Virus record (IMG/VR): IMGVR_UViG_3300028920_001368 | Span: 1 to 38,312 of that record | Strand: one strand, 5' to 3' | From: a virus | DNA: 38,312 nucleotides | Part shown: piece after piece, positions 7,957-14,005 of the stretch | Numbering within the stretch: position 1 is the first letter of the stretch | How the letters are laid out: each line of letters opens with the position of its first letter | Made by a program: the position numbers and the translations under genes | Notes under the pieces: generated by a model | The model's input: only the letters and a program-made list of their open reading frames with translations | Told to the model about the DNA's origin: nothing | Database searches by the model: none

Positions 7957-8951
7957 AACACGCTTCATTATTTAGCGGAATTGGTGGATTTGATTTAGCA
8001 GCGGAATGGTGTGGATTTGAAAATATATTTTCCGTAGAAATAGATGAATTTTGCGATAAAGTTTTAAAAAAAAACTTTCCAAATGTAAGGAGATATTATG
8101 ACATTAAAAAATTCAATGGAAGAAAATACAGAGGAGCAATTGACATTCTTTCAGGAGGATTCCCATGCCAGCCATTTAGTGTTGCCGGGAAGCGAAAAGG
8201 CAAAAAAGATGACCGCTTCCTCTGGCAAGAAATGGATAGAGTTATCTCAGAAATTAAACCAAAATGGATTGTTATTGAAAATGTTCAGGGATTACTTACT
8301 ATCGAGCAAGGATTGGTTTTCGAGCAGGTGCTTTCTGACTTGGAAGGTAAAGGATACGAAATGGAATCGTTTGATATTCCGGCTATTGCCGTCAATGCCC
8401 CCCACAAAAGACACCGAATCTGGATTGTTGCCTACTGTAACAGTGAACGGGAATTACAACAGGAAAGGATTAAGCAAAACGAGCGGAGACGGATTGATAA
8501 CAGCAATAAATGCAGTATTACCTACACCAAGAGCTTGCGATTTAGAAGGTGGAACGGTAAAAAATGCAGAATTAAACGGTCAAAGTTTTTCACGCAAAAA
8601 CAAAGGCGGTACTCGATACGGAATAAAATTAAAGGATGCAATTTCATTGCTTCCAACTCCAACACTAAATACTTCAAAAAACTTATCAGAGAGAATCAAT
8701 TGGGATATGAGAGAGAAAAAGTATCATTTAGACGATGTTTTTATGAAACAAATTGGCATAAAAACTGGATTGAGGTTGCAACCGAACTTTGTGGAATGGA
8801 TGATGGGGTTTCCGTTGAATTGGACGGATATAAGATCACCAAAGCAAAACACCGAAGCGAAAGAATAAAATCTTTGGGAAATGCAATTGTTCCACAAGTG
8901 GCTTATCAAATTTTTATGGCAATTAAAAAAGCGGAGGCAAGCAATGAGTAA
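7953..8951 (+). CDS. DNA (cytosine-5-)-methyltransferase
   Basis: A 332-residue C5 methyltransferase. Motif I LFSGIGGFDLA (6-16), motif IV GGFPCQPFS with catalytic C72, motif VI ENV (109-111), motif VIII region PHKRHRIWIVA (150-160) and motif X GNAIVP (309-314) are all present and in order. The variable region between motifs VIII and IX (about 165-280) is unusually basic and low in hydrophobic residues. This same DNA is fully open in the +1 frame (8098-8868), and the odd composition is best explained by double coding. Likely role: protective modification of phage DNA. Confidence 0.92.
   Translation: MKHASLFSGIGGFDLAAEWCGFENIFSVEIDEFCDKVLKKNFPNVRRYYDIKKFNGRKYRGAIDILSGGFPCQPFSVAGKRKGKKDDRFLWQEMDRVISEIKPKWIVIENVQGLLTIEQGLVFEQVLSDLEGKGYEMESFDIPAIAVNAPHKRHRIWIVAYCNSERELQQERIKQNERRRIDNSNKCSITYTKSLRFRRWNGKKCRIKRSKFFTQKQRRYSIRNKIKGCNFIASNSNTKYFKKLIRENQLGYEREKVSFRRCFYETNWHKNWIEVATELCGMDDGVSVELDGYKITKAKHRSERIKSLGNAIVPQVAYQIFMAIKKAEASNE
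8098..8868 (+). CDS. Candidate overprinted gene inside C5 methyltransferase (+1 frame)
   Basis: A 256-codon ORF wholly inside the methyltransferase gene. TAAGGAG lies six bases before ATG 8098, a textbook SD that is also methyltransferase codons. The product has FQEDSHAS at 18-25, LTWKVK near 80-85, three LLPT/VLPTP segments and a C-terminal FVEWMMGFPLNWTD. From memory, many phage proteins of unknown function carry this order (FQEDS..LTWK..PTPT..WVEWLMGFP.GWT). FQEDSHAS is encoded by the bases of catalytic motif SGGFPCQ, and WMMGFP by the bases of the DDGVS segment. What the protein does is unknown. Confidence 0.55.
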   Translation: MTLKNSMEENTEEQLTFFQEDSHASHLVLPGSEKAKKMTASSGKKWIELSQKLNQNGLLLKMFRDYLLSSKDWFSSRCFLTWKVKDTKWNRLIFRLLPSMPPTKDTESGLLPTVTVNGNYNRKGLSKTSGDGLITAINAVLPTPRACDLEGGTVKNAELNGQSFSRKNKGGTRYGIKLKDAISLLPTPTLNTSKNLSERINWDMREKKYHLDDVFMKQIGIKTGLRLQPNFVEWMMGFPLNWTDIRSPKQNTEAKE

Positions 8952-9162
8952 AAAACAACCAATTTTTGAAAATTATTTTAAAAATCCCGAAAAAAAAGAC
9001 CGTTTTTTTGAGAAAAAAGACTCAAAAAAGACAAAAAATGAGCAAAAAACAGAGAATTTTGCTAAAAAAATGAAGATTTCTGAAAAATCAAGACAGTTAA
9101 AAATGGCAAAATATTGCCTTTTTATTCCTCTTTTTTTGCTTAAAAAATTAGCTGTTTGCTAA
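8944..9162 (+). CDS. Small lysine-rich protein
   Basis: A 72-residue strongly basic protein. GGAGG lies six bases before ATG 8944, which overlaps the methyltransferase stop by eight bases. The first 55 residues are almost all K, E, F, N and S; the last 15 (YCLFIPLFLLKKLAVC) are hydrophobic. A longer reading from 8881 has no SD. Function unknown; it could bind nucleic acid or the membrane. Its stop codon is the end of a TTAGC-N5-GCTAA palindrome. Confidence 0.5.
   Translation: MSKKQPIFENYFKNPEKKDRFFEKKDSKKTKNEQKTENFAKKMKISEKSRQLKMAKYCLFIPLFLLKKLAVC
9148..9162. promoter_or_regulatory. Palindrome TTAGC-N5-GCTAA, copy 1
   Basis: TTAGCtgtttGCTAA is a perfect 5+5 palindrome. The same half-sites with the same 5-base spacing occur at 14389-14403 and 15460-15474. 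It lies just upstream of the AT-rich motif cluster, where a regulated promoter or replication control would be plausible. Confidence 0.45.
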
Positions 9163-9174
9163 AAATGAGGAAAA

Positions 9175-9645
9175 ATGAAACTTAAAAATATTAGACAATC
9201 AGTAAAGTCAAGACATTTCACTTTCAATGCTTTAGGTACGCACACACGCACACACGCATTAAGGGAATATCTGAAAAAAAACTTGTTTCTCGTGGCGAAC
9301 CTATTTTTTTACAAAAAAACTGTCTTACTGTCTTTTTATTACTGTCTAATTCTTATAATATCCTTAATAACAATAACTTATACTATATTAATATATATAT
9401 TATTCAAGACAATTTACAAGACAGCTAAGACACTTGTTAGAAGTCAAATAATTTTAAATTCTGTAATTTATTATTTTATAAGCATTTACAAAAAACTGTC
9501 TTTTGTCTTTGGACAAAGTCTTAATGTATTTTATTGTTTTACAGGATTTTACAAACTAAAAGACTATAAGACAGTAAAAAAACATACCTACATACACGTG
9601 AGAGAGTTTTTTTTTAATAAAAATAGGAGGAAGAAAAATGACTGA
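9175..9645 (+). CDS. Doubtful hydrophobic ORF over AT-rich region
   Basis: A 156-codon open frame. The predicted product has a basic N-terminus, a long hydrophobic stretch around residues 38-80 and a basic tail. The region is extremely AT-rich and dominated by short AGACA/TGTCT repeats and an (ACGCACAC) run, and the SD (TGAGGAAAA) is modest. I think a non-coding control or origin region is at least as likely as a gene. If coding, it would be a membrane protein of unknown role. Confidence 0.25.
   Translation: MKLKNIRQSVKSRHFTFNALGTHTRTHALREYLKKNLFLVANLFFYKKTVLLSFYYCLILIISLITITYTILIYILFKTIYKTAKTLVRSQIILNSVIYYFISIYKKLSFVFGQSLNVFYCFTGFYKLKDYKTVKKHTYIHVREFFFNKNRRKKND
9193..9574. repeat. AGACA/TGTCT motif cluster, possible origin or regulator array
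   Basis: By hand I count AGACA at 9193, 9211, 9407, 9419, 9428 and 9569, and its complement TGTCT at 9321, 9329, 9343, 9497 and 9504: eleven in under 400 bases. Several extend to AGACAGT/ACTGTCT. Between them lies a run of almost pure A/T (9349-9406). Repeated short sites beside an AT-rich unwinding-like segment downstream of the primase-helicase operon fit a replication origin or multi-site operator. Confidence 0.45.
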
Positions 9646-9868
9646 AATGGTAACGGAATTGGAAAAACTGGATGCACTTTTCACAGAGTATAATTGCCAG
9701 ATTTTGAGTTTAGAATCTTTGTATAAGATTTTGTTATTTTCAAAAGGAGAAGAAAGGCAGGGATATTATGAGCAAATAGCAGAAATCAGGGCAGTAATTT
9801 CTAACATTAACGAAGCGATTACCGGAATTGGATTAATCGGGGTGGAACATGGCAGGAAAACTCATTAA
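9638..9868 (+). CDS. Small helical phage protein
   Basis: A 76-residue protein with a strong SD (AGGAGGAAGAAAA) before ATG 9638. It is helical and acidic with leucine spacing that could form a short coiled coil (residues 5-60). Family unknown. It overlaps the KilA-C gene by 20 bases. Confidence 0.7.
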   Translation: MTEMVTELEKLDALFTEYNCQILSLESLYKILLFSKGEERQGYYEQIAEIRAVISNINEAITGIGLIGVEHGRKTH

Positions 9869-10142
9869 TATGGATGAAGCTGCAAAATCTCTTTCCGAGA
9901 GCATTGGAAGGAATAAGCTTTTTAAATTACTGAGAGAAAGGCAAATTTTGAACAGTAAAAATGTAGTTTACCAGAAATACGTAGATAGAGGATATTTTGA
10001 ATTGATTCGAGAAACATTCTATCGGAACGGGATTAAAAACAGCTATTTTAAAACTGTTGTTACTGATTCCGGAATGGATTTTTTACGTAGGATAATCGAA
10101 GAAAATGAACCGAAACAAGAAGTACAGGAATTGTTTGTATGA
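9849..10142 (+). CDS. KilA-C domain antirepressor-like protein
   Basis: A 97-residue protein made almost entirely of a KilA-C (phage antirepressor C-terminal) domain. It has NKLFKLLRERQIL (22-34), YQKYVDRGYFELI (41-53) and KTVVTDSGMDFLRRII (68-83). In longer antirepressors this domain follows a Bro-N or KilA-N domain; here it stands alone. It presumably interferes with a repressor or controls early expression. GGGGTGG lies just before ATG 9849. Confidence 0.75.
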   Translation: MAGKLINMDEAAKSLSESIGRNKLFKLLRERQILNSKNVVYQKYVDRGYFELIRETFYRNGIKNSYFKTVVTDSGMDFLRRIIEENEPKQEVQELFV

Positions 10143-10149
10143 GGAAGAA

Positions 10150-10551
10150 ATGAGAAAGATAAAATATAAAGCATGGGATAAACATTTGAATAAAATGTGG
10201 GAAGTAACTGAATTAGTTTTTGAAAATGGAGAACTAAAACTTATTAGAGGAAAAATTGATGGTATTAGTTGCGGATGTATAAAAACATTTGTTCCAGTTA
10301 GATTTCAGAAAATAATTTTACTTCAATTTACTGGACTTTATGATAAAAAAGGAAAAGAGATTTATGAGGGAGATATATTATCTGGTATGGAAAACTTTTC
10401 TGTTACATATTGTAATGGAATGGATGATTGTCTTGGAATGAATGTTGGATGGTATTTACAAAGAAATGATTGGGAATCTTGGACTGAACTCTACCATGAA
10501 GATTTTTGGGAAGTTATTGGTAATATTTATGACAATCCTAAACTTTTATAA
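10150..10551 (+). CDS. YopX family phage protein
   Basis: A 133-residue protein with the YopX signature: opening MRKIKYKAWDK, the central LLQFTGLYDKKGKEIYEGDIL, and the end WEVIGNIYDNPKLL. YopX proteins are common in phages of many hosts; their biochemical role is unknown. GAGGAAG lies before ATG 10150, which I prefer over 10105 because the MRKIKYKAWD start is the family's usual N-terminus. An attC-like structured element follows directly. Confidence 0.85.
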   Translation: MRKIKYKAWDKHLNKMWEVTELVFENGELKLIRGKIDGISCGCIKTFVPVRFQKIILLQFTGLYDKKGKEIYEGDILSGMENFSVTYCNGMDDCLGMNVGWYLQRNDWESWTELYHEDFWEVIGNIYDNPKLL

Positions 10552-10561
10552 AGTTAAATTG

Positions 10562-10655
10562 TATATAATGTTCCCCGTGTGCAGCGGAAGATTCGGTACG
10601 AATCAACGCTGTAAGTGTGTGAGAGCCGAGATTGCTGACACGGCTGTTATATATA
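10562..10655 (+). other. attC-like structured element D
   Basis: TATATAA (10562-10568) and CCGTGTgCAGC (10575-10585) pair with GCTGaCACGG (10634-10643) and TTATATA (10648-10654). The loop holds a second perfect hairpin, GATTCGgtaCGAATC. The right side ends CTGTTATATATAG, similar to the ends of elements A, B and E. It separates the YopX gene from the next small ORF. Confidence 0.45.
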
Positions 10656-10691
10656 GTTTTGGTCAGCATAGAACGACAAAAGGAGATGAAT

Positions 10692-10928
10692 ATGAGTAAA
10701 AGACTTTTCCAAATATTAGACGATATTAATGTAGCTGATATTGAAAATGAAACCCAAATGGTTGGAGTGTTCAATCAGGTTGTTGGTGGGGATATGAACA
10801 AAACAAATGCTAAAATATCAATTGGGATTGACCGAGAAACTTTCCAAAAAATTACAATAGAAAAATCCAAAATACCAATACTGCTTGTTATAGATAAAGA
10901 TGAATATTTTAAGCGTAAAGACAGCTAA
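10692..10928 (+). CDS. Small phage protein of unknown function
   Basis: A 78-residue protein with AAAGGAG before ATG 10692. The C-terminal half (ISIGIDRETFQKITIEKSKI) is beta-like and ends in a charged tail. Family not recognised. It is bracketed by two structured non-coding elements (10562-10655 and 10951-11094), the arrangement of a one-gene cassette. Confidence 0.6.
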   Translation: MSKRLFQILDDINVADIENETQMVGVFNQVVGGDMNKTNAKISIGIDRETFQKITIEKSKIPILLVIDKDEYFKRKDS

Positions 10929-10950
10929 GTTTTATGCTGGCAAAACTGTA

Positions 10951-11094
10951 TATAAAGCCGGCGTGCCACGTCATCTCACCATGAGTAGTGGATTTGAGCT
11001 TGCTCAAACTCCTGCTGCGACTAGTGAGATGATAAAAGATGAGCAAATCAAGGTCATCGGGTGCAGATTTGCGAGTGGTGGAGAAGGTGTTATA
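10951..11094 (+). other. attC-like structured element E upstream of recombinase
   Basis: TATAAagCC (10951-10959) pairs with GGtgTTATA (11086-11094). Inside, CATCTCAC (10972-10979) pairs with GTGAGATG (11024-11031), and TTTGAG-CTTG-CTCAAA (10993-11008) makes a perfect inner hairpin. GTAG/CTGC and GG/CC extend the stem between them. The element ends 12 bases before the recombinase start, so it could also be a structured leader or the enzyme's own site. Confidence 0.45.
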
Positions 11095-11106
11095 AAAAGG
11101 GAATAA

Positions 11107-11787
11107 ATGAAAAGTGAACCTATTCGAGATAGAAAAAAATTAGAATTGTTTCAGCAATTACTTGTAAATGATGGCAAGTTTCGGGAATTGATGGCGTTTC
11201 AATTCATGTTCCATACTAATCTTAGAGTCAGCGATGTTCTTTTGTTGCGTTGGCGAGATGTGATGGATGATGACGGTCAACCGCTTCCACGATTAATATT
11301 GCAAGAAAAAAAAATTGCCAAAAGCAAGCGAAAAAAACGTATTCCGATGACCGATGAGTTAGCAAAAATCTTGCTGAACTATTATCACAAATACAATCCG
11401 GGAATGAGTACATTTATTTTTCGTAGCAATTCTAATAAGCAGCGAGGACGCAACCAAGCATGGACTCGGCAGTATGTTTATATGTGCTTCCACGAATACG
11501 GAAAGAAAGCCGGAATTGTAGAAAATATTGGAGCGCATACACCACGAAAAACATGGGGATATCATGCTTATTATACCTATGGAATAGATATTCTCATTAT
11601 CCAGAGAGCATTTAATCATACAAATATGAGAGATACTCTTATTTACATCGGGGTTATTGATGAGCAGGTTGAAGAAGCGCATCGCAGCGTTTCGCATATC
11701 ATGAAAAAAAGCTCCGATATGCTGAACATAGATAAATTGCCGAACTTGCAGCGAAAAATTGGATGGAAACAAAGGAAAAAAAAATAG
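11107..11787 (+). CDS. Minimal tyrosine recombinase (integrase 1)
   Basis: A 226-residue tyrosine recombinase. The catalytic set is visible: R40 (NLRVSD), lysines in the beta-hairpin near 69-77, H144 and R147 (HTPRK), H171 (FNHTN) and the nucleophile Y180 (YIG). It lacks the N-terminal arm and core-binding domains of ordinary phage integrases, so it is the catalytic domain alone, close in size to FimB/FimE-type enzymes. The active-site segment parallels that of the minus-strand enzyme next door. AAAAGGGAATAA before ATG 11107 is a modest SD. Substrate site unknown; element E directly upstream is a candidate. Confidence 0.85.
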   Translation: MKSEPIRDRKKLELFQQLLVNDGKFRELMAFQFMFHTNLRVSDVLLLRWRDVMDDDGQPLPRLILQEKKIAKSKRKKRIPMTDELAKILLNYYHKYNPGMSTFIFRSNSNKQRGRNQAWTRQYVYMCFHEYGKKAGIVENIGAHTPRKTWGYHAYYTYGIDILIIQRAFNHTNMRDTLIYIGVIDEQVEEAHRSVSHIMKKSSDMLNIDKLPNLQRKIGWKQRKKK

Positions 11788-11813
11788 CCGTCTGGCTAAT
11801 TGCAGACGGCTAT
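11784..11813 (-). terminator. Rho-independent terminator of the minus-strand operon
   Basis: ATAGCCGTCTG (11784-11794) and CAGACGGCTAT (11803-11813) form a perfect 11-bp stem with an 8-base loop. On the minus strand it is followed by an uninterrupted U tract, opposite the A-run at 11776-11784. It lies 13 bases after the integrase 2 stop. On the plus strand no T-tract follows. It overlaps the integrase 1 stop codon and contains TAGCC-gtct-GGCTA, related to the TTAGC-N5-GCTAA sites. Confidence 0.75.
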
Positions 11814-11826
11814 AAACTAATTACTA

Positions 11827-12423
11827 TTATATTTCGTACAAATCCTCCATGACTTGATACACTTTCCCTTTTTCTTCTTCGCGGGTTCCAATGTATCTCA
11901 TGGTTACTTCTTGGTCGCTATGGTTTAGCATTTTCATCAAAGTATAAATATCTTTTGTTTGCTTATAGTAATGATAGCCGAAAGTTTTGCGTAAGGTATG
12001 GCAACCAACTTTTTCTATTCCTACCGCTTCGGCAGCTTCCTTCAGAAATCTCCAGCAATTTGTACGGTCCAGATGTTCCTTCTTGTTTTTGTGGCTGGGG
12101 AATATCCAATCTCCTTTCTCGATATTATTATTTTTGCAGTAGTTTTTTATCTCTTCCCGAAGCTTTTCGGGGAGCTTAATTTTTGTATCACCTTTTTTTT
12201 TCTTTTTTGTTTTGCTTTCTACAACCGATAGATATTCCCGGAAACGATAATCAAGGATGAAAAGGTCATCGTGCTTTAGTCTCAATATATCTGAAATTCT
12301 CAAAGCTGTACTAATACCAAAACGGAACAAAACCGCATTTCTTCCGGTTGTATCGGCTCCGGCAAGGTAATTTGCCATTGCCTTTATCTTTGCTTTATTG
12401 CGAATCGGGCTGACTGTTTGCAT
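11827..12423 (-). CDS. Minimal tyrosine recombinase (integrase 2)
   Basis: A 198-residue catalytic-domain-only tyrosine recombinase, FimB/FimE sized. R42 (LRISD), a lysine-rich hairpin (70-80), H142 and R145 (HTLRK), H168 (LNHSD) and nucleophile Y177 (RYIG) are present. I start it at ATG 12423 because GGAGG lies seven bases upstream; longer readings run through the upstream small gene. It faces integrase 1 tail to tail and shares HT.RKT.GYH.YY and NH with it, so the two are likely relatives rather than a split gene. It could act in integration/excision or site-specific inversion. Confidence 0.85.
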   Translation of the reverse strand: MQTVSPIRNKAKIKAMANYLAGADTTGRNAVLFRFGISTALRISDILRLKHDDLFILDYRFREYLSVVESKTKKKKKGDTKIKLPEKLREEIKNYCKNNNIEKGDWIFPSHKNKKEHLDRTNCWRFLKEAAEAVGIEKVGCHTLRKTFGYHYYKQTKDIYTLMKMLNHSDQEVTMRYIGTREEEKGKVYQVMEDLYEI

Positions 12424-12583
12424 TCTCAGCCTCCTTTTTTTTTCGCTTACGAGCTTCTGCTGAACGTCTGCCGAGTTCTCTTGCTTGCTCTGGTGTAAGC
12501 TTTCGGCGGGATTTTCTGCCGCCTTTGCTTCCTGCTTCCCTGAAAAATTCCAAGTCAATCAGTGTTTTTTTTGATTTTGTCAT
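12395..12583 (-). CDS. Small basic KGG-type protein
   Basis: A 62-residue very basic protein with GGAGGAATCAG before ATG 12583. The central GSKGGRKSRRKLTPEQARELG followed by RRSAEARKRKKK resembles the short 'KGG..LTPE.R.E..R.AA.AR' helical proteins found in many bacteria and phages, probably DNA- or RNA-binding. The gene overlaps the integrase 2 start by 29 bases, so it could be a directionality or accessory factor. That role is inferred from position only. Confidence 0.7.
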   Translation of the reverse strand: MTKSKKTLIDLEFFREAGSKGGRKSRRKLTPEQARELGRRSAEARKRKKKEAENANSQPDSQ

Positions 12584-12966
12584 TCTGATTCCTCCACTAA
12601 TTTTAAAAGAATTTTACATTCTTCTTTTTCTTCTTTTGAAATATTTTTTTCTAAATACATTTCGTATTCAGTTCTGTTTTTAAATGCTCCCATGTTTTCA
12701 CCTAACCAAAATTTTAATTGTCTAATTACATGTTCTTTTACATCAAGGTCATTATTTTCTTTACTGTGATGTTTACAATCAAGTCGCCCTGAATAACTGT
12801 TTTCATCATCGAACGTTACAGAAAAATCATGCTTGTCATATCCAAGTTTCGGGAAAGTATCAGATTGAGAAACTAACCAATTGCTTGCATCTTTAAAAGT
12901 TTTGAAATTCTTTTCTATTCCACATAGTCGAGAAATACCTTCTCCTCTTGTTATTGTAATTTTCAT
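12580..12966 (-). CDS. Small phage protein with YSGRLD-type motif
   Basis: A 128-residue protein read from ATG 12966 (GAGGTGTAAG as SD). The segment DFSVTFDDENSYSGRLDCKH (about 47-66) resembles the Y.GR.D module of accessory domains attached to large polyvalent phage/plasmid proteins; I recall this from the family and cannot confirm it. The C-terminal half is helical and acidic. The stop overlaps the next start by ATGA. Confidence 0.6.
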   Translation of the reverse strand: MKITITRGEGISRLCGIEKNFKTFKDASNWLVSQSDTFPKLGYDKHDFSVTFDDENSYSGRLDCKHHSKENNDLDVKEHVIRQLKFWLGENMGAFKNRTEYEMYLEKNISKEEKEECKILLKLVEESE

Positions 12967-12967
12967 C

Positions 12968-13192
12968 TTACACCTCTTCAAGCATTACGGCAACAATAAT
13001 TTTTTTCTTGATGCCGTTAATTTCAATGCTCCCGCCATCGAAGCATTGAAGATTTTCAACTAATACATCATCAAATATTTTTGGGCAATTCACAAAAGGA
13101 ATTGTCGTCAATTCAGTTTTAACAGACATAACTTCAATTTCGCAAAAAGTTAATCCCTTTAATTTTTTTTGAATTTTTTTTGTAATTTTCAT
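12968..13192 (-). CDS. Small phage protein of unknown function
   Basis: A 74-residue protein with a lysine-rich start (MKITKKIQKKLKG) and beta-like remainder, ending MLEEV. Start ATG 13192, SD GGAAGTG. Both junctions have the same GAxGTG-TAA-G-ATGAAA sequence found between its neighbours, so the next start lies one base after this stop. Function not recognised. Confidence 0.62.
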   Translation of the reverse strand: MKITKKIQKKLKGLTFCEIEVMSVKTELTTIPFVNCPKIFDDVLVENLQCFDGGSIEINGIKKKIIVAVMLEEV

Positions 13193-13193
13193 C

Positions 13194-13568
13194 TTACACT
13201 TCCTCTACTTCTATAATTGTTTCCAAATGGTCATATTTATTGTCTATTTTAATTATATCAAAATAGATTATTTCATTCCCTTCTCTATCTGCCCAAGAGC
13301 CTTTCATATTAGCTATATCTAAACAATCTGATTCGACATCTCCGTCAAAAATATCTGCAAATCCTTTTTGAATTAAAATCCCGCTTAATTCGGACAATGT
13401 CATTTGTTGTCTTTTTACCGCTTCCAAATCATCAATAAAATAACTTCCCACATTTCCACCATATTTGAGATTCTCTAAAAAAATCATATTTTCTTCTATT
13501 GCAACTATTATCATAATCCATCCATGCTTTTTTACTCTTACAATTTGACCAACTTTAAAAGTTTTCAT
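13194..13568 (-). CDS. Small phage protein, SH3-like N-terminus
   Basis: A 124-residue protein starting at 13568 (GGAGGTGTAAG as SD). The N-terminal 45 residues (FKVGQIVRVKKHGWIMIIVA) have the pattern of a small SH3-like barrel; the rest is acidic and ends IEVEEV. Function unknown. Same conserved junction on both sides. Confidence 0.65.
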   Translation of the reverse strand: MKTFKVGQIVRVKKHGWIMIIVAIEENMIFLENLKYGGNVGSYFIDDLEAVKRQQMTLSELSGILIQKGFADIFDGDVESDCLDIANMKGSWADREGNEIIYFDIIKIDNKYDHLETIIEVEEV

Positions 13569-13569
13569 C

Positions 13570-13779
13570 TTACACCTCCGGTATTTCTATAATTTTCTGA
13601 ACATATCCGTTTCCGCAGTCAATAATTTGTCCCACATGTGCGTATGTTTCAAAATGAATAGAAATGTTTACAAGTTTCTTGTTTTGCCATCCTTCAGTAA
13701 TAACCGGAAAATAACCGTTAATCATTCCCTTTTTCTTTGCAAATTCTCTTGCTTCTTGTAATTCTTTTTGATAATCCAT
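13570..13779 (-). CDS. Small phage protein of unknown function
   Basis: A 69-residue protein from ATG 13779 (GGCGGTGTAAA as SD). A charged N-terminal helix (YQKELQEAREFAKKKG) is followed by a beta-like part ending IEIPEV. It belongs to the minus-strand chain of small genes; no family was recognised. Confidence 0.62.
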   Translation of the reverse strand: MDYQKELQEAREFAKKKGMINGYFPVITEGWQNKKLVNISIHFETYAHVGQIIDCGNGYVQKIIEIPEV

Positions 13780-13792
13780 TTTACACCGCCGT

Positions 13793-14005
13793 TTATTTAT
13801 TTGCTATTCTATGATAAGAAATAACAGCGTCAGAAAAATATTCGAAAACTGTTTTAATTGAGTCATACATTTCTAATAGATACTCTTTATAGTCTTCAAA
13901 AAAATCATAAAGACCATATTCATCAATCTGAGATTTCATTTGCTTTCTTTGCCCATTTACCAAGCTATTGTGAATTGTTTCGAGTTGTTCTTTTTTTGTT
14001 TCCAT
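13793..14005 (-). CDS. Small acidic helical protein, first gene of minus operon
   Basis: A 70-residue protein starting at ATG 14005 with GGAGGAAAA just upstream; the longer frame to 14029 lacks an SD. It is helical and acidic with several tyrosine/phenylalanine pairs (GLYDFFEDYKEYLLEMY). As the first gene after the divergent control region it could be a regulator, but no DNA-binding motif is visible. Confidence 0.62.
   Translation of the reverse strand: METKKEQLETIHNSLVNGQRKQMKSQIDEYGLYDFFEDYKEYLLEMYDSIKTVFEYFSDAVISYHRIANK

Larger units (their letters stand above)
12962..13784 (-). repeat. Recurring gene-junction sequence in minus operon
   Basis: Three junctions (around 12962-12976, 13188-13203, 13563-13578) share GA(R)GTGTAAGATGAAAA on the minus strand, and a fourth (13775-13786) is GCGGTGTAAAATGGA. 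Each encodes the last residues (..EV) and stop of one gene, the SD, and the first two codons of the next. Regularity beyond SD and start suggests the genes were assembled or duplicated through this joint. Confidence 0.55.

Noticed and set aside
9239-9258. ACGCACAC run as a microsatellite of interest
   Set aside because: Only about two and a half units; noted as part of the AT-rich control region but not a separate signal.
3105-11094. Diversity-generating retroelement
   Set aside because: No reverse transcriptase and no template/variable repeat pair were found anywhere in the window.
10900-11106. 68-codon ORF ending directly before integrase 1
   Set aside because: It has no SD, overlaps the upstream gene and is made mostly of the nested palindromes of element E; the structure explains the sequence better than a protein.
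11359-11772. 137-codon minus-strand ORF opposite integrase 1
   Set aside because: Antisense of a gene with full catalytic motifs; no SD and no recognisable product.
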